From Boothiomyces macroporosus (Eukaryota; Chytridiomycota; Chytridiomycetes; Rhizophydiales; Terramycetaceae), in NCBI GenBank assembly GCA_027604185.1, contig JADGKB010000066.1, forward strand, positions 1-64,000: a stretch of 64,000 bases of DNA, given 5' to 3'. Under the pieces are notes generated by a model. It ran no database searches. It was not told the DNA's origin and worked only from the letters and a program-made list of their open reading frames with translations. Below, in pieces: positions 50,026-60,738 of the stretch (positions within the stretch are counted from its first letter, which is position 1; every line of letters begins with the position of its first letter). Both the position numbers and the translations under genes were made by a program.

Positions 50026-51741
50026 CTAATACTCCATGCGATCTTCCTTGCTCTTTTGCACTGTGACTTTTAATTTTGAATTATCTCCAAGTATTTTTCG
50101 TAGTGCGCGATAATCTTCCTTTGGCAAAGGCCACTCATTAGGTGCAAACTTTAGTTCTTTGAGAGAATCTTTTACGCCGTCCACAAAACGTAAAAATCCT
50201 TTGGTAGTAATGTCCGAGTTGCAGCTGAAATTAAAGTCCAAAATCCTGATACTCGATTCGATTACCCCAGGTATTAAGTTAATCAGATGGCTATCGTTTA
50301 GATTTGAGCAGCAACAGCCAAGATAGTTTAAATTGGTATTTTTCAAATGTGCGGATATTCTTTGGATATCATTATCAGTAAACTCAAATTCACTGATGTG
50401 CAGCTCTGTCAAAGTACTGTCTTTGTCTAGCCCTTCAAAGATTGACCAGCAATTAGTAATTTTAATCTCTGGGTCGTCGCAGTTGTCCGTCAGGTATATG
50501 GTTTCAACAGTACTGAACTTTAAATGCTTTCCAAGAATTTCAATTTGATCATCAACATCGTCTCCAAATTCAAACTCGATAGTTTTGAGCTTCGATCCTT
50601 TAGTAGCAACTATAAATTTACCCAAATTCTTCATCGAAAGTGGAATCGAGATTTCTCTTAAATTTGACCGATTGATATTATTGATCAGGGCTTCCTCTGC
50701 TTTTTTTGATAGTTCATGAATAGCGAATGATTCCAGTTTGGTATTTGGTAAATTTTCAATAAGAATGTGAAAGTAGTGCTCTTTAAAGTTATTATACATG
50801 ATGTTGAACTTGCAAAGTTTCGATTGTGATAGCTGTTCTGATAGCAGTTTTAATCCTGGAACTCCAATGCGATTGTAGCTTAAATTCAGGATTTTCAAGT
50901 TACAGTTGGGAAGGGTCTCTGCAATCGCTTTTGCCCCTCTATCAGTAACAACGTTTTCCTCCAGTTCAAGGGAGTGTATTAAGCAATTGGGTAGCTCCGC
51001 AGCAATTGCTGCAACCATATCATCATTTACATTACATTTACGGAGTGATAATTTCGTTAACTGAGTCTTTGAGACAATCGACGCAAACAGAGGGGTGCAT
51101 TGATTAAATAAACTGTAATTGAGGATTTCTAGCCGATTAATTGCTAGCTGCGGCATCATTTTAAACACCTTTTGCCAATCATCAAAGGCAGCGGCGTTTG
51201 TCTGGTCACCGACATTGAATTCGCTTTCAGCACCATCAGATTCACTTTTAACCGTCAGTGATTGCAACCCTGACATGAGATCTAGTATATCAGTAACATT
51301 GCGCAGATAAAAATCAGTGATATGGAGATTAGTGATTTTTTGCAAGTTGGATTGATCGATTTCCTTCCAATTGATATCAGATACATTATCACTGATCAAT
51401 TTTAAATTAATTGTATAAGCACTTGGAAGGTGAGCATGCAGCCGGGCAAATGCTCTTGGTTCCAAACTGAAGCTGTTAAATTTGAACACACTCTTCTTGA
51501 ACAATTTTAGTCTTTCAAAGCAGTCAGTTTGAGGTCCACTATCGTAATTCAAACCATGTTCCAAATCGTCGGATAAATAGACATTTCTGGAGTCATATTC
51601 AACTTGATGGGAAAGAGCTCTACAGAAATGCAGTAGTTTATAATAGTATTTGCAAGTGAGTGATAGGTATGGAATATCGTACAAATCTAGGTAATTGATG
51701 ATCCTGAACTGCAGTTCCGAGGGAAGTTGAATCAAATCCAT
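50026..51741 (-). CDS. F-box/LRR protein
   Basis: Single exon, 571 residues. F-box LPSELQFRIINYLDLYDIPY at residues 6-25, then TCKYYYKLL. LRRs from ~185, with the best repeats HSLELEENVVTDRGAKAIAE and LKILNLSYNRIGVPGLKLLS. The C-terminus ALRKILGDNSKLKVTV matches the family's conserved tail (also in 56837 and 58829). Very close in layout to 56837-58525. Likely SCF substrate receptor; the target is not predictable. Confidence 0.83.
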   Translation of the reverse strand: MDLIQLPSELQFRIINYLDLYDIPYLSLTCKYYYKLLHFCRALSHQVEYDSRNVYLSDDLEHGLNYDSGPQTDCFERLKLFKKSVFKFNSFSLEPRAFARLHAHLPSAYTINLKLISDNVSDINWKEIDQSNLQKITNLHITDFYLRNVTDILDLMSGLQSLTVKSESDGAESEFNVGDQTNAAAFDDWQKVFKMMPQLAINRLEILNYSLFNQCTPLFASIVSKTQLTKLSLRKCNVNDDMVAAIAAELPNCLIHSLELEENVVTDRGAKAIAETLPNCNLKILNLSYNRIGVPGLKLLSEQLSQSKLCKFNIMYNNFKEHYFHILIENLPNTKLESFAIHELSKKAEEALINNINRSNLREISIPLSMKNLGKFIVATKGSKLKTIEFEFGDDVDDQIEILGKHLKFSTVETIYLTDNCDDPEIKITNCWSIFEGLDKDSTLTELHISEFEFTDNDIQRISAHLKNTNLNYLGCCCSNLNDSHLINLIPGVIESSIRILDFNFSCNSDITTKGFLRFVDGVKDSLKELKFAPNEWPLPKEDYRALRKILGDNSKLKVTVQKSKEDRMEY

Positions 51742-52037
51742 TGCCTGGAAATAAAGTTGGGAAAAGCAAGAAAAAATGGTGGCAACACATCCTTGGATTT
51801 CTAAATCAGGAAGGAGTTAGATTGATAATACTCTTTGATCTCCATATCCGCATCTCGTACAGTGAAACGAGTGTAGTCTCTAACTTTTTATGCCCAAGAA
51901 AATGTCTTATGTAATCGTCTATCTCCAGAGTTCTTTCCAACTAAAGGTTAATAGAAAAGATAAATTAAAACGAGAAATGAAATGTATAGCAAAGTGGAAG
52001 CGTTTACTCCCTCTTGCGGATAACAGATACCAGACGT

Positions 52038-53552
52038 TTATTCAAAGAAAAATTCCAACTTTTGGTTTTTAGGTATGCTAAACGGAAGTAGGCGAACAGC
52101 TCTATCTACTAACGTTTGGTCCATCAGACATCCTTTAAATTTGGCAGTACTCAAATTTGACTTTTTAACAGCAGCGGCAAACGTTAGGATATCATCAACA
52201 TCTATATCTGGATTAAATGAAAAATCCACATAGGCTAATTTGGATTTGGCTATCCCAGTTTGAAGTATTGTCAAAATTTGTGGAGATAGATTGGCATGGG
52301 TAATGGACAGGGAAGAGAAATTAGTCGTCCTAAGTGATTCTGAAAATAATGTCGCTGCCTCGATAGAAAGCTGGATATTGGAAAGTTCCAGGTATTGATC
52401 ATCAGCGATCCTTTTTGACGCCAGCATTGCAAGAAATTTCCCGTCATTCAGAATTACATTGGTAAATGATTTGATTTGTAAAGAATAAGCTGAATTGATT
52501 GTACGATTAGGAGTTGATCTTGCAAACATATTTACAACATTTTTCCTATCCCTTATACACTTTGTGAAACACTCAAATGCTAATTCCGGACTACCTTCAA
52601 ACCAAATTTCCCAAAAATTGAAAACTCGTCCACTAATTGTTTCATCTAACAACCAATTCCAATTATCTTGCTCTATATACACCCCTATTCTGTTTCTGAA
52701 TTCATTTGAGCGGTCAGAGTAAGGCAATTTGTCAACATATAGTTCTCCTAGACCACTTTTCAGCTTATCATAAAATCTAGTAAATAGAAATGCCTTCGTA
52801 GTATCCAGTGTTTCAATTAAATGAATTAGTGAAGCTGATTGGAATAAACCAACATCAATTATCTGTAAATTCGGAAACAAATTCTTTTCTGGAAAACGCG
52901 GTAAAAGAAAGTCTTCAAAAAAGTCTCCACCATGAAATCCGATGAGTTTGATTGACTTTAGTCTAGCGCTGAAATCCTTGTTAAAGAATACTTGTAGTGG
53001 TAGGTGCCGGGTGAGCTGTATTGCCAGATATTCGATTCTTGAATGTTCTAAAACCTGAGAAAGTAGGTCCCAAGAACCACTTGGCATAACCCCCTGTAGT
53101 TTAATGTGCGTCAATGAATCCAACTGAAATTTCCTCTCGAATAACCCAATCTGTTCTAAAAATTCTAATTGCAGCTCCAATCCTGTAACTTTAGATAAAT
53201 TGAACGACAGTCGATCCAATTCATTCTTATTGATGAGAAATAACTCGAACGTAGGTGGTAGATCCTTTTCCAATGCAATGAATCGATCAATTGGAATGAT
53301 AATCTTTTTAAACTGAAACTTGAATCCCGATGTTTGATATGCTTTGATTGCGGCACTTTCTCCTTGTCGAAGATCCAGTATCGGCCATATACACTCTGTG
53401 GGTGTCTGACCAACCATCTTGCCAAATGCAGAGAGTAAATCGTCCTTGGCTGTAAATGACAACTGTAGCATTTCCCTTGTATTTAAATGGTGAAAGACAA
53501 TTTGTAGGACATCGAATGGCAAATCTTGCACTAGCATATTTGAATGGGGCAT
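52038..53552 (-). CDS. F-box/LRR protein, divergent
   Basis: Single exon, 504 residues. F-box LPFDVLQIVFHHLNTREMLQ at residues ~12-31. The LRR region is more degenerate than in its neighbours; recognisable repeats lie in the last 130 residues (ISVEAATLF-like, FSSLSITHANLSPQILTILQ, YVDFSFNPDIDVDDILTFAA). It lacks the ILGD tail of the other members. Possibly a fast-evolving receptor. Confidence 0.77.
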   Translation of the reverse strand: MPHSNMLVQDLPFDVLQIVFHHLNTREMLQLSFTAKDDLLSAFGKMVGQTPTECIWPILDLRQGESAAIKAYQTSGFKFQFKKIIIPIDRFIALEKDLPPTFELFLINKNELDRLSFNLSKVTGLELQLEFLEQIGLFERKFQLDSLTHIKLQGVMPSGSWDLLSQVLEHSRIEYLAIQLTRHLPLQVFFNKDFSARLKSIKLIGFHGGDFFEDFLLPRFPEKNLFPNLQIIDVGLFQSASLIHLIETLDTTKAFLFTRFYDKLKSGLGELYVDKLPYSDRSNEFRNRIGVYIEQDNWNWLLDETISGRVFNFWEIWFEGSPELAFECFTKCIRDRKNVVNMFARSTPNRTINSAYSLQIKSFTNVILNDGKFLAMLASKRIADDQYLELSNIQLSIEAATLFSESLRTTNFSSLSITHANLSPQILTILQTGIAKSKLAYVDFSFNPDIDVDDILTFAAAVKKSNLSTAKFKGCLMDQTLVDRAVRLLPFSIPKNQKLEFFFE

Positions 53553-53634
53553 GATTTTTCGAAAAGCACGAAATTTGAATTGTACTCGTGGCGTTAAATA
53601 GGATGAACTACAAATAACCCAAAAGTCTGGGTGA

Positions 53635-54492
53635 TTAATTTATTGATAAATTTACAATTCCCGGAATAGAATAGAAATTGTCGCTTCCATAGTCCTGAAC
53701 CCTAGGATCTTCAAGAAGGACTTTGACTACTTTAAAGTGCTTGTTGAGTGAAGCATACCGTACTGCAAATTGGTTATCCGCGCTTGGGTCCACTCGAGGA
53801 TCTTTTAATAGCAATTTGACAATATCCAAATGTCCGTTTTTAGCTGCCATTCTAATTGGGCAGTTGTTTGAGACTGCAGGATCTACCCGGCTATCATTCA
53901 ACAAAAGTTCTAGCATATCGAGATATCCATTGTACGCTGCTGCTGTTATTGCACGATTACGCGCATAAGTTGGGTCAACTAGTGGAGATTGCAATAAATA
54001 CTTTGCAGAGAGATAATAACCGAGGAAACAACTTCTAAGGAATACAAAATCCCTATTTTCTAGCTGTGCCAAATCTAAACTTTGCAATACCATTAGACTG
54101 GCCTCGTCTCCTAATTTGGTTTGTAAGATATATGATTTAGTTTTGCAAGACACAAGATTCCAATCGATTCTTTCCAGTTCCTTATATTGCCGCAAATGAG
54201 CTAATTGAAGAGCGGTGTAATCCCAGTCATTGACTACTCGGTTCAATTTCATATACATTGAATAGTCTACCGCGGAATACTTTTCCAGTGATTTCTGATA
54301 AAGCCAGTCTTTGGCATCAATCGCCCGTATGGGATCGTATGGCCAATCCCCATAAATAGACTGGAAATAATATATGGAGTTGATTGTTGGAACAAATGCA
54401 AGTGTTGATTGAAATGCAAAATAGAGCAAATAATATTCATGTAAAGTCAAGTAGTTTGATATTAGTAAAAGCTCGTTTTCTATCCTGTTCAT
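53635..54492 (-). CDS. F-box-like/ankyrin-repeat protein
   Basis: Single exon, 285 residues from the first ATG (54490-54492). An N-terminal F-box-like helix region (RIENELLLISNYLTLHEYYL) is followed by a middle helical segment and four ankyrin repeats carrying the VDP signature: SPLVDPTYARN, DSRVDPAVSNNCPIRMAAKN, DPRVDPSADNQFAVRYAS and DPRVQ. Each repeat has GHLDIVKLLL-type helices. Ankyrin proteins of this VDP type are abundant in chytrids. Probably another adaptor that swaps LRRs for ankyrins. Confidence 0.72.
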   Translation of the reverse strand: MNRIENELLLISNYLTLHEYYLLYFAFQSTLAFVPTINSIYYFQSIYGDWPYDPIRAIDAKDWLYQKSLEKYSAVDYSMYMKLNRVVNDWDYTALQLAHLRQYKELERIDWNLVSCKTKSYILQTKLGDEASLMVLQSLDLAQLENRDFVFLRSCFLGYYLSAKYLLQSPLVDPTYARNRAITAAAYNGYLDMLELLLNDSRVDPAVSNNCPIRMAAKNGHLDIVKLLLKDPRVDPSADNQFAVRYASLNKHFKVVKVLLEDPRVQDYGSDNFYSIPGIVNLSIN

Positions 54493-54636
54493 TTGAAGGG
54501 AAAAATGAAAAAGTGTGGCCACTGATTAACCCAACACTGAATCAAAATACCTAGAGTATAGTGCGTATAAAGCGACAAGAACACTCCAGAATTCAGACTA
54601 ACGCGTGAAAACAAACAAACCGTGTTTACTTTTCTC

Positions 54637-56090
54637 ATGAACAAACTGCAAGGAATTGGATCAACATCTCTTTATGGATTCACTCCAGCAATTAATTTGA
54701 TTGATAAAACCCCGCAAGGACCTGTCAACATCCTACTAGCAAATACTAGTGATATTCGACACGTTTATCCAACCATTGCAGCAAACCCGCAATCTGAAAT
54801 CAATTTCTATATAATAGAGCCGCAATCGACAGTCAACTGCCGCAACTTGTTGCTTTTTAATCTCTTTGTGACTGAAGATGAAATATCTGTACAAGGTACA
54901 TAGTATTAACCCAGAACAAGTGGAAATGTTTCTCGATCTATACAATAATACCTCAATCAGCGAGCGCACTTTTGACTACATTATCAGCGCTTCCAAATCA
55001 CTCATCAAAACCATCACAGATAGCAAAGGGATCCTTCACGACATGATATCTCTATCATATCTGAAATATCGCGAAAGAGACGATTTGGAATTTGTTTTAA
55101 AGTTTTACCTTTCAAAACCATTTGAAGTTTCTACTCTATGGGATACCAGATTACGAACTTTGTTGCGTTCAAGGTACGATTCAAGGGACAATGTGTTTGA
55201 CTGGGACTACAATATGAAGCTTTTAGATTCAGATCCAAGGAAAAAGTATATACACAAGAAACAGTATTGTAAGTGGAGAAATACAGGGTCTTGGTATTTG
55301 CTCCGATCTAATCAAACCAAAGTAAATAAAACTATGGCTACAGTGGATATAATGAAAATCGATGGAGTAGGTGTAGCCAAGTATGGTGTATTCAGCGATA
55401 TAGTACTAGGACCATTTCAATGTTTTGGCATTGAAACTGAAAACCAAAAACTGCTCAAGCTGGAAAATGATAGACCTACTCAAGTAATATCCACTAATCT
55501 AGACTGTTCAAGAAATTATGGAATGGAACATCAGAGATTGGATTTGTAAAACGAGGGGAATTTCTGTTGTTGGTAAATTGTTTTTAAATGTTGAACCTGA
55601 AGAAAAGATTGTGGAGGAAAAGAGTGGGGAAATGAATGATGAAAAGATTGTGGAAATAACGGGTGAGATGGAAGCGAATAAAATAGCTGAAAATGAAATT
55701 GGCCCAGAAAATGGCACTGTTGATCAACCAGAATCAATTCCACTTGAAGATAATTCGATTGCCCTTCAAAACCAAGAACAGGGAACCACACAGTACAACA
55801 AACCACCAGTAAAGCTGCATCTTCTTCCTTGCGATCCAGCGGCTACATTCAACAAACCGAAAACACTAAAATTTGACGTAATTTATCTTGGTTCCAGTAT
55901 CGCCCATAGGCTGCAAGATGTAAACAAAATCAAAAAAGGAGATTCCAAGGTCTATGTAGAGTTGATCGATGGTGTGTTTGAAATCGGTAAAGAAGAAAGA
56001 AAAATGTACAAGGACAAGATAATTGATATTGGCAAGGCACAAGGGTTGAACATTGTGAAAGAAACAAAAGATTATCTTTTATTCCAATAA
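54637..56090 (+). CDS. DNAAF3: Dynein axonemal assembly factor 3 (PF22)
   Basis: Three exons: 54637-54895, 54915-55482, 55502-56090; 471 residues; two 19-nt introns (GTACATAGTATTAACCCAG and GTAATATCCACTAATCTAG). Diagnostic stretches match human DNAAF3: LYGFTPAINL, NILLANTSDIRHVYPTIA, KYRERDDLEFVLKFYLS, LWDTRLRTLLRSRYDSRDNV, FDWDYNMKLLD, WRNTGSWYLL. The protein pre-assembles axonemal dyneins in the cytoplasm before transport into the flagellum. Its presence shows that the organism builds motile flagella. An acidic, Glu-rich insert lies before the last conserved block. Confidence 0.93.
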
Positions 56091-56836
56091 AGTATTGATG
56101 AGTGACTAGGATATAGTATTGCTCTGTTCACCAACGATTTAATACTTGTAAACTACAAAGAACACTCTATTCAATTAGTGACCAGATGAAACTAAATACT
56201 CAACCCTGCAGATAAATGACTATGGTAGATTTAGAGACCACTAGCCTGATTATAGAGGAGCTTCTAAAAGAATTTGAATTTCCAAATAATCGGAAATTTT
56301 TCAAAGCTTAGCCAACCGATTTCAATTAACGCAAGTACTCTATAAAGCAATATAATAGTCTGATATTTTAGCAACGCTTTTGAGTTGCAAAATAAGTGAT
56401 TATTATCCAAATTAGAATAGCTTTGGTGAATCTAAAAAGTATAGAATCGAAAGCAAGACGGGCTTTGATGTTCAAAGTATACCGCGATAATCTTGATTCT
56501 GTTTTTGTATACTCTAAGCGTGGTGTTAAAGCAAGCATCTTGTGTACACTATCGGCTGTATTTCTCATTGTGGTTCAAATCATTTCCACCAGTTGATTGT
56601 AGAGGCAGAGCCGTGACACTGTACATATTTTCGTATCTAAGCCAAGTTTGCTTGGATATCTACCAGATAATCAAGATTTCTATCCTATCGCTGCTGCTGG
56701 AAGTTCAATTGCCAAAATCACGAAATATTTTCTGTTAAGGTATTATGCGTCTAACCTTAGGATGGCTTAACTTTTATGATTTGCTTTGGCACTCGGTTCA
56801 AAAGTATTTGTACCAGTGGATTTTGAAGATTTTTTC
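56091..56836. other. Gene-free interval
   Basis: About 745 bp. Only short frames (one ATG frame of ~33 codons at 56218-56311). No recognisable remnant of the flanking families. Confidence 0.4.
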
Positions 56837-58525
56837 ATGAATCTTGCAAACTTGCCAACAGAAATTCAGGAACAGATTATCAATTATTTGAATATCAATG
56901 ACCTAGCTTTTTTATCACTCGTCAACAAGTACTACAACACTCTGTTGGGCCGCTACCGATTTCTTCAGTTAAAGGATCTGTCGCAATTCCTCTTTCTCCG
57001 CAATTTACAATTATTACTGGCAGAGGATAAATACTCTATGAATGCAGGGGGAATTAGTCCTGCTGAAGATCTCCTACTACAACACATGGATTATCTTCGA
57101 CAGTTGACGACAGGCATTTTCAAATTTCACCTAATAGCAATGGGAGGAATATTGTTTGAAAAGTTACACAACCATCTGCCGAATTCGAAGTGGATATCTT
57201 TAGTTTTGAACACCCATTCTTCAGGTGTTATCCCTTGGGATAATATAGACGGAAAAGGTTTGAAGAAAATAATGAAACTGCATCTTTATACAAATAGCCA
57301 ATTATTTCACGGCGCATTAACGAATCTACACAGATTCACTGGATTACAGGAATTAATACTGGATCGGTCTATGTGGGGTCCAGCATATTTAATCGACTGG
57401 GCAACAATTTTTCATTCAGTTATTGAAAATAGCATTGACCAATTATCGATACTGGGAAGAAACTTATTCGGCAACGCAGCAGTAATATTTGCGAGCTTCG
57501 TGGGAAAATCAAATTTGACAACACTGAATATTTCAAACTGTGCAGTTAATGATCCTATAGTGATGGAATTGTCAAAAAACCTGTCGGAAACGAAGTTGGA
57601 GAAATTAAAACTAAATGGAAACAATATAACTGATAGTGGTGCAATCGCATTGGCAAAAGGTCTAGCTCATTCAAAGTTGAATCACTTGGATTTGAGCTAC
57701 AACCGAATTGGAAGAGAAGGGCTATGCAAACTTTCGGAAGCCATTCCACTGTCCAAACTAAATTATTTTGAAATAGAGGCAAATGACCATCAACCGGATG
57801 ATCTTGCAGAGCTATACAAAGTTCTTGACAATTCATGTTTAGTTGAGCTAAAAGTACCTGAAGGCGGACCGTTATCGGAAAACGCATTAATTAATTCAAT
57901 TAATAGGTCCAAAGTAGAAGAACTGGAAGTCAACATCTCGCCAGATAATTTAGGTGCTCTCTTTGTTGCACTACAAGGCTCAGCTGTCAAGAAATTAACA
58001 TTAGCCTTTGAAGATGCTATTGTGGAGAGAATCGATATAGTGTCACAGTTCCTCGGTACGTGTACAGTAAAGGAGCTGTATTTTAATACCAATTTTACTT
58101 ACAGTTCGGATGAGGTATCTTGCTCGAAATTATTTGTCAACCAAAGCAAGACTGGATCTTTGACGTTGTTGGACATTTCCGATATTGCACTTGATGGAAA
58201 AGAATTTAACATGATTGCAAATCAATTACCAAATACCAACCTGGAAGCGTTGGAAATACTTTACCCAGATATCTCAGATGCTGACCTTTATAATTTGGGG
58301 GTTAATATTGCTCAGTCAGCACTAGTGTCTTTTACTCTCTGTGCTACAGCATATACAAACTACAGGCTTACCTCTGAAGGTGTAATTGAATTCATAAAAA
58401 CCGTCAATGGTACTCGATTGCGACATCTTGAATTCAGTAGCTCTAACCTTTCCAAACAAGACCACCGAAAGATTAGGGACATACTAGGAAACTCGCCTTC
58501 TTTAGTAATATATTTTGGAAGTTAA
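56837..58525 (+). CDS. F-box/LRR protein
   Basis: Single exon, 562 residues from the first ATG. F-box LPTEIQEQIINYLNINDLAF at residues 6-25, then NKYYNTLLGRYRF. LRRs include LKLNGNNITDSGAIALAKGL and HLDLSYNRIGREGLCKLSEA. The tail DHRKIRDILGNSPSLVIYF is the family's C-terminal signature. Its closest relative in the window is the minus-strand gene 50026-51741. Likely SCF substrate receptor. Confidence 0.84.
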   Translation: MNLANLPTEIQEQIINYLNINDLAFLSLVNKYYNTLLGRYRFLQLKDLSQFLFLRNLQLLLAEDKYSMNAGGISPAEDLLLQHMDYLRQLTTGIFKFHLIAMGGILFEKLHNHLPNSKWISLVLNTHSSGVIPWDNIDGKGLKKIMKLHLYTNSQLFHGALTNLHRFTGLQELILDRSMWGPAYLIDWATIFHSVIENSIDQLSILGRNLFGNAAVIFASFVGKSNLTTLNISNCAVNDPIVMELSKNLSETKLEKLKLNGNNITDSGAIALAKGLAHSKLNHLDLSYNRIGREGLCKLSEAIPLSKLNYFEIEANDHQPDDLAELYKVLDNSCLVELKVPEGGPLSENALINSINRSKVEELEVNISPDNLGALFVALQGSAVKKLTLAFEDAIVERIDIVSQFLGTCTVKELYFNTNFTYSSDEVSCSKLFVNQSKTGSLTLLDISDIALDGKEFNMIANQLPNTNLEALEILYPDISDADLYNLGVNIAQSALVSFTLCATAYTNYRLTSEGVIEFIKTVNGTRLRHLEFSSSNLSKQDHRKIRDILGNSPSLVIYFGS

Positions 58526-58828
58526 TTATTATACCTAGTGCTTGAAAAAAAAGTGTGTAAGAATACTACCAAGCAGTTCCTAATTCTCAATATTGAAATA
58601 GGCTATACATTAGAACCAACCAATTTGTGGATATTTATTCGTGAGGTATCAATCTAATTGATGAGTCTTTCATGGTCGCGCTCAAAATCTCTTTGTACAT
58701 ACAACTGTGCGAGCTATACGCCTAGATGCCTATTTTGAACCTCAGATCGTAATGTATATCCCTAATCCAATTTGCTCGTAAAATCCCACATTGAGTAATG
58801 TGGCTTGTCAAAAAAATTCTTTCTCAAA
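58526..58828. other. Intergenic spacer
   Basis: About 300 bp. The 18 bp before the next ATG (ATTCTTTCTCAAA) nearly repeat before the split gene at 60739. Confidence 0.4.
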
Positions 58829-60499
58829 ATGATATTACTACTACCCTATGATATACAACTAAAGGTGTTTAATTACTTGGACGTAATCGACCTGCCATTC
58901 ATATCACTCGCCAACAAATATTATTACGATTTATTATCTGCTTACAGAGTATTTGGACGATCCAACGTTTTTCTAATGGGAAACCGTCTTGATTTACAAC
59001 TGGCAGAAGATTGGGATAACTATCGACCTGCTCCAACGGAATCGCATCTAGTAAGAGACAAAATTAAAGTTCAATTGGCATCCCAACTTGAGCCTTTGGT
59101 GAAAGGGATCTATAAATTTCAAGATGTTGCAATAGGCGGTGAACTGTTTGCAAAGTTGCACAAATATTTACCGCAATCAGTACGGATGGAGTTGAATATC
59201 ACTTGTAAATCTAAAGCCAGGATTAATTGGGATGCAGTGAGCGACAGCGCAATGGAAAAAATTACTTATCTAAAGCTGATTGGACAAAGCAGGAATGGAA
59301 CGAATATACTAAAACACTTGAATAGGATGACCAACTTGAAAGATGTACTAGTCGATGGAGTATTAGAATCACATGATCTTAAAACTCTGTGGGATGTGAT
59401 TTTCAACGTGTTGCGAAATACTCAAGCGACAGCCCTAGAGATTTTAAATAATCCACATATAAATCAATGTGCGCAGTTATTGGCTTCAATGATCCCTTCA
59501 TCAAATTTACAAGACTTGACTGTGTGTTGCTGTGATATTGAAGATGAATTTGTACAGACAATAGCCAAAACATTGCCAGATTCGAAATTAAAGATATTGA
59601 ATTTTCAGGATAACGAAACGATCACGGATATTGGCTATACAGCTCTCGCTGAGATGCTGCCCAAATCAAAAGTAAAGACATTAAATCTCGCTAGCAATAC
59701 GCTGATCGTAGAAGATGTTGAAATACTGAGCGAGGCACTGCAGCATTCACAAGTGACAGAATTATATATGAGCTCAGACTATGATGATGTTCTATCACCA
59801 TTGTACGAGAATCTACATAATCTGAAAATTCAATGGTTGGATATATCCATCCCCGGGACTGCATCAGAAGAATCATTGATCAATTCTATAGCGCAATCTC
59901 ATTTGGAATCCATAGATATAGATATTGATGTGGATAATTTGGATGAGTTCTTGAAAGAAGCAACCAAATCTAAATTGCAGGAAATCAGATTTATTGCTTC
60001 AGTAGATGTACAAGAACGAGTAGATATAATTGCTACACATATTAAAGATACCCCGCTAAAGAAACTTGGAATTTACCAAGGATGCGGTGTGGAAAAGACT
60101 CTGGTTGATTGCTTTTCACTATTGAGCAATTTAACCAAGGAAACTCCACTAACAGAATTGGATTTATCAGGGTTAATTGTAAAAAGAGAAGATATCACCC
60201 TGATATTCCTTCAGCTACCGTTTACAAATCTGACACTGTTTAAAATCTATTGCCCCGAAATGACAGATAAGGAATTGGATAATTTAATACCAGCAATCAA
60301 CCTGTCGTCCTTGAAGTATTTATTAATAGGTGGAAGACCAAAAGTGTCTGGACCCGCAGTAGTTAGATTTATTTCTAGATTGAATAATCGCATGTTTAGG
60401 AAACTGATAATGGAAGGTGTGATACTGACCAAGGAGGAAAAACGGAGCATAAGAAAAGTGCTGGGAGACTATCCCAAGTTTACTGTGACTTTTACCTAG
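58829..60499 (+). CDS. F-box/LRR protein
   Basis: Single exon, 556 residues from the first ATG. F-box LPYDIQLKVFNYLDVIDLPF at residues ~5-24, then NKYYYDLLSAYRVFG. LRRs include LKILNFQDNETITDIGYTAL and VKTLNLASNTLIVEDVEILS. The tail KRSIRKVLGDYPKFTVTF matches the family signature. It lies between two paralogues in the same orientation (56837 and the split gene at 60739), an arrangement typical of tandem duplication. Confidence 0.84.
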   Translation: MILLLPYDIQLKVFNYLDVIDLPFISLANKYYYDLLSAYRVFGRSNVFLMGNRLDLQLAEDWDNYRPAPTESHLVRDKIKVQLASQLEPLVKGIYKFQDVAIGGELFAKLHKYLPQSVRMELNITCKSKARINWDAVSDSAMEKITYLKLIGQSRNGTNILKHLNRMTNLKDVLVDGVLESHDLKTLWDVIFNVLRNTQATALEILNNPHINQCAQLLASMIPSSNLQDLTVCCCDIEDEFVQTIAKTLPDSKLKILNFQDNETITDIGYTALAEMLPKSKVKTLNLASNTLIVEDVEILSEALQHSQVTELYMSSDYDDVLSPLYENLHNLKIQWLDISIPGTASEESLINSIAQSHLESIDIDIDVDNLDEFLKEATKSKLQEIRFIASVDVQERVDIIATHIKDTPLKKLGIYQGCGVEKTLVDCFSLLSNLTKETPLTELDLSGLIVKREDITLIFLQLPFTNLTLFKIYCPEMTDKELDNLIPAINLSSLKYLLIGGRPKVSGPAVVRFISRLNNRMFRKLIMEGVILTKEEKRSIRKVLGDYPKFTVTFT

Positions 60500-60738
60500 A
60501 TATCAATATAATTGCTGTAAAATTACAAGTTATATTTGACTTTTTGAAGTTGAAGCTAATGAGGAAATTGTTTTCTACCTTGCTTGAGTGTGGAATGTGT
60601 TCAACGCGTATCTATTACTTGAATGGTAGTCAGGTAATTAGTCTTGATATTAACCAGCGATCCCAAAGTCAAATCAATTTACACTACAGTTAAGGTGGTA
60701 AATATTTGGATAAGAAATTGAAATAATTCTTTCCCAAA

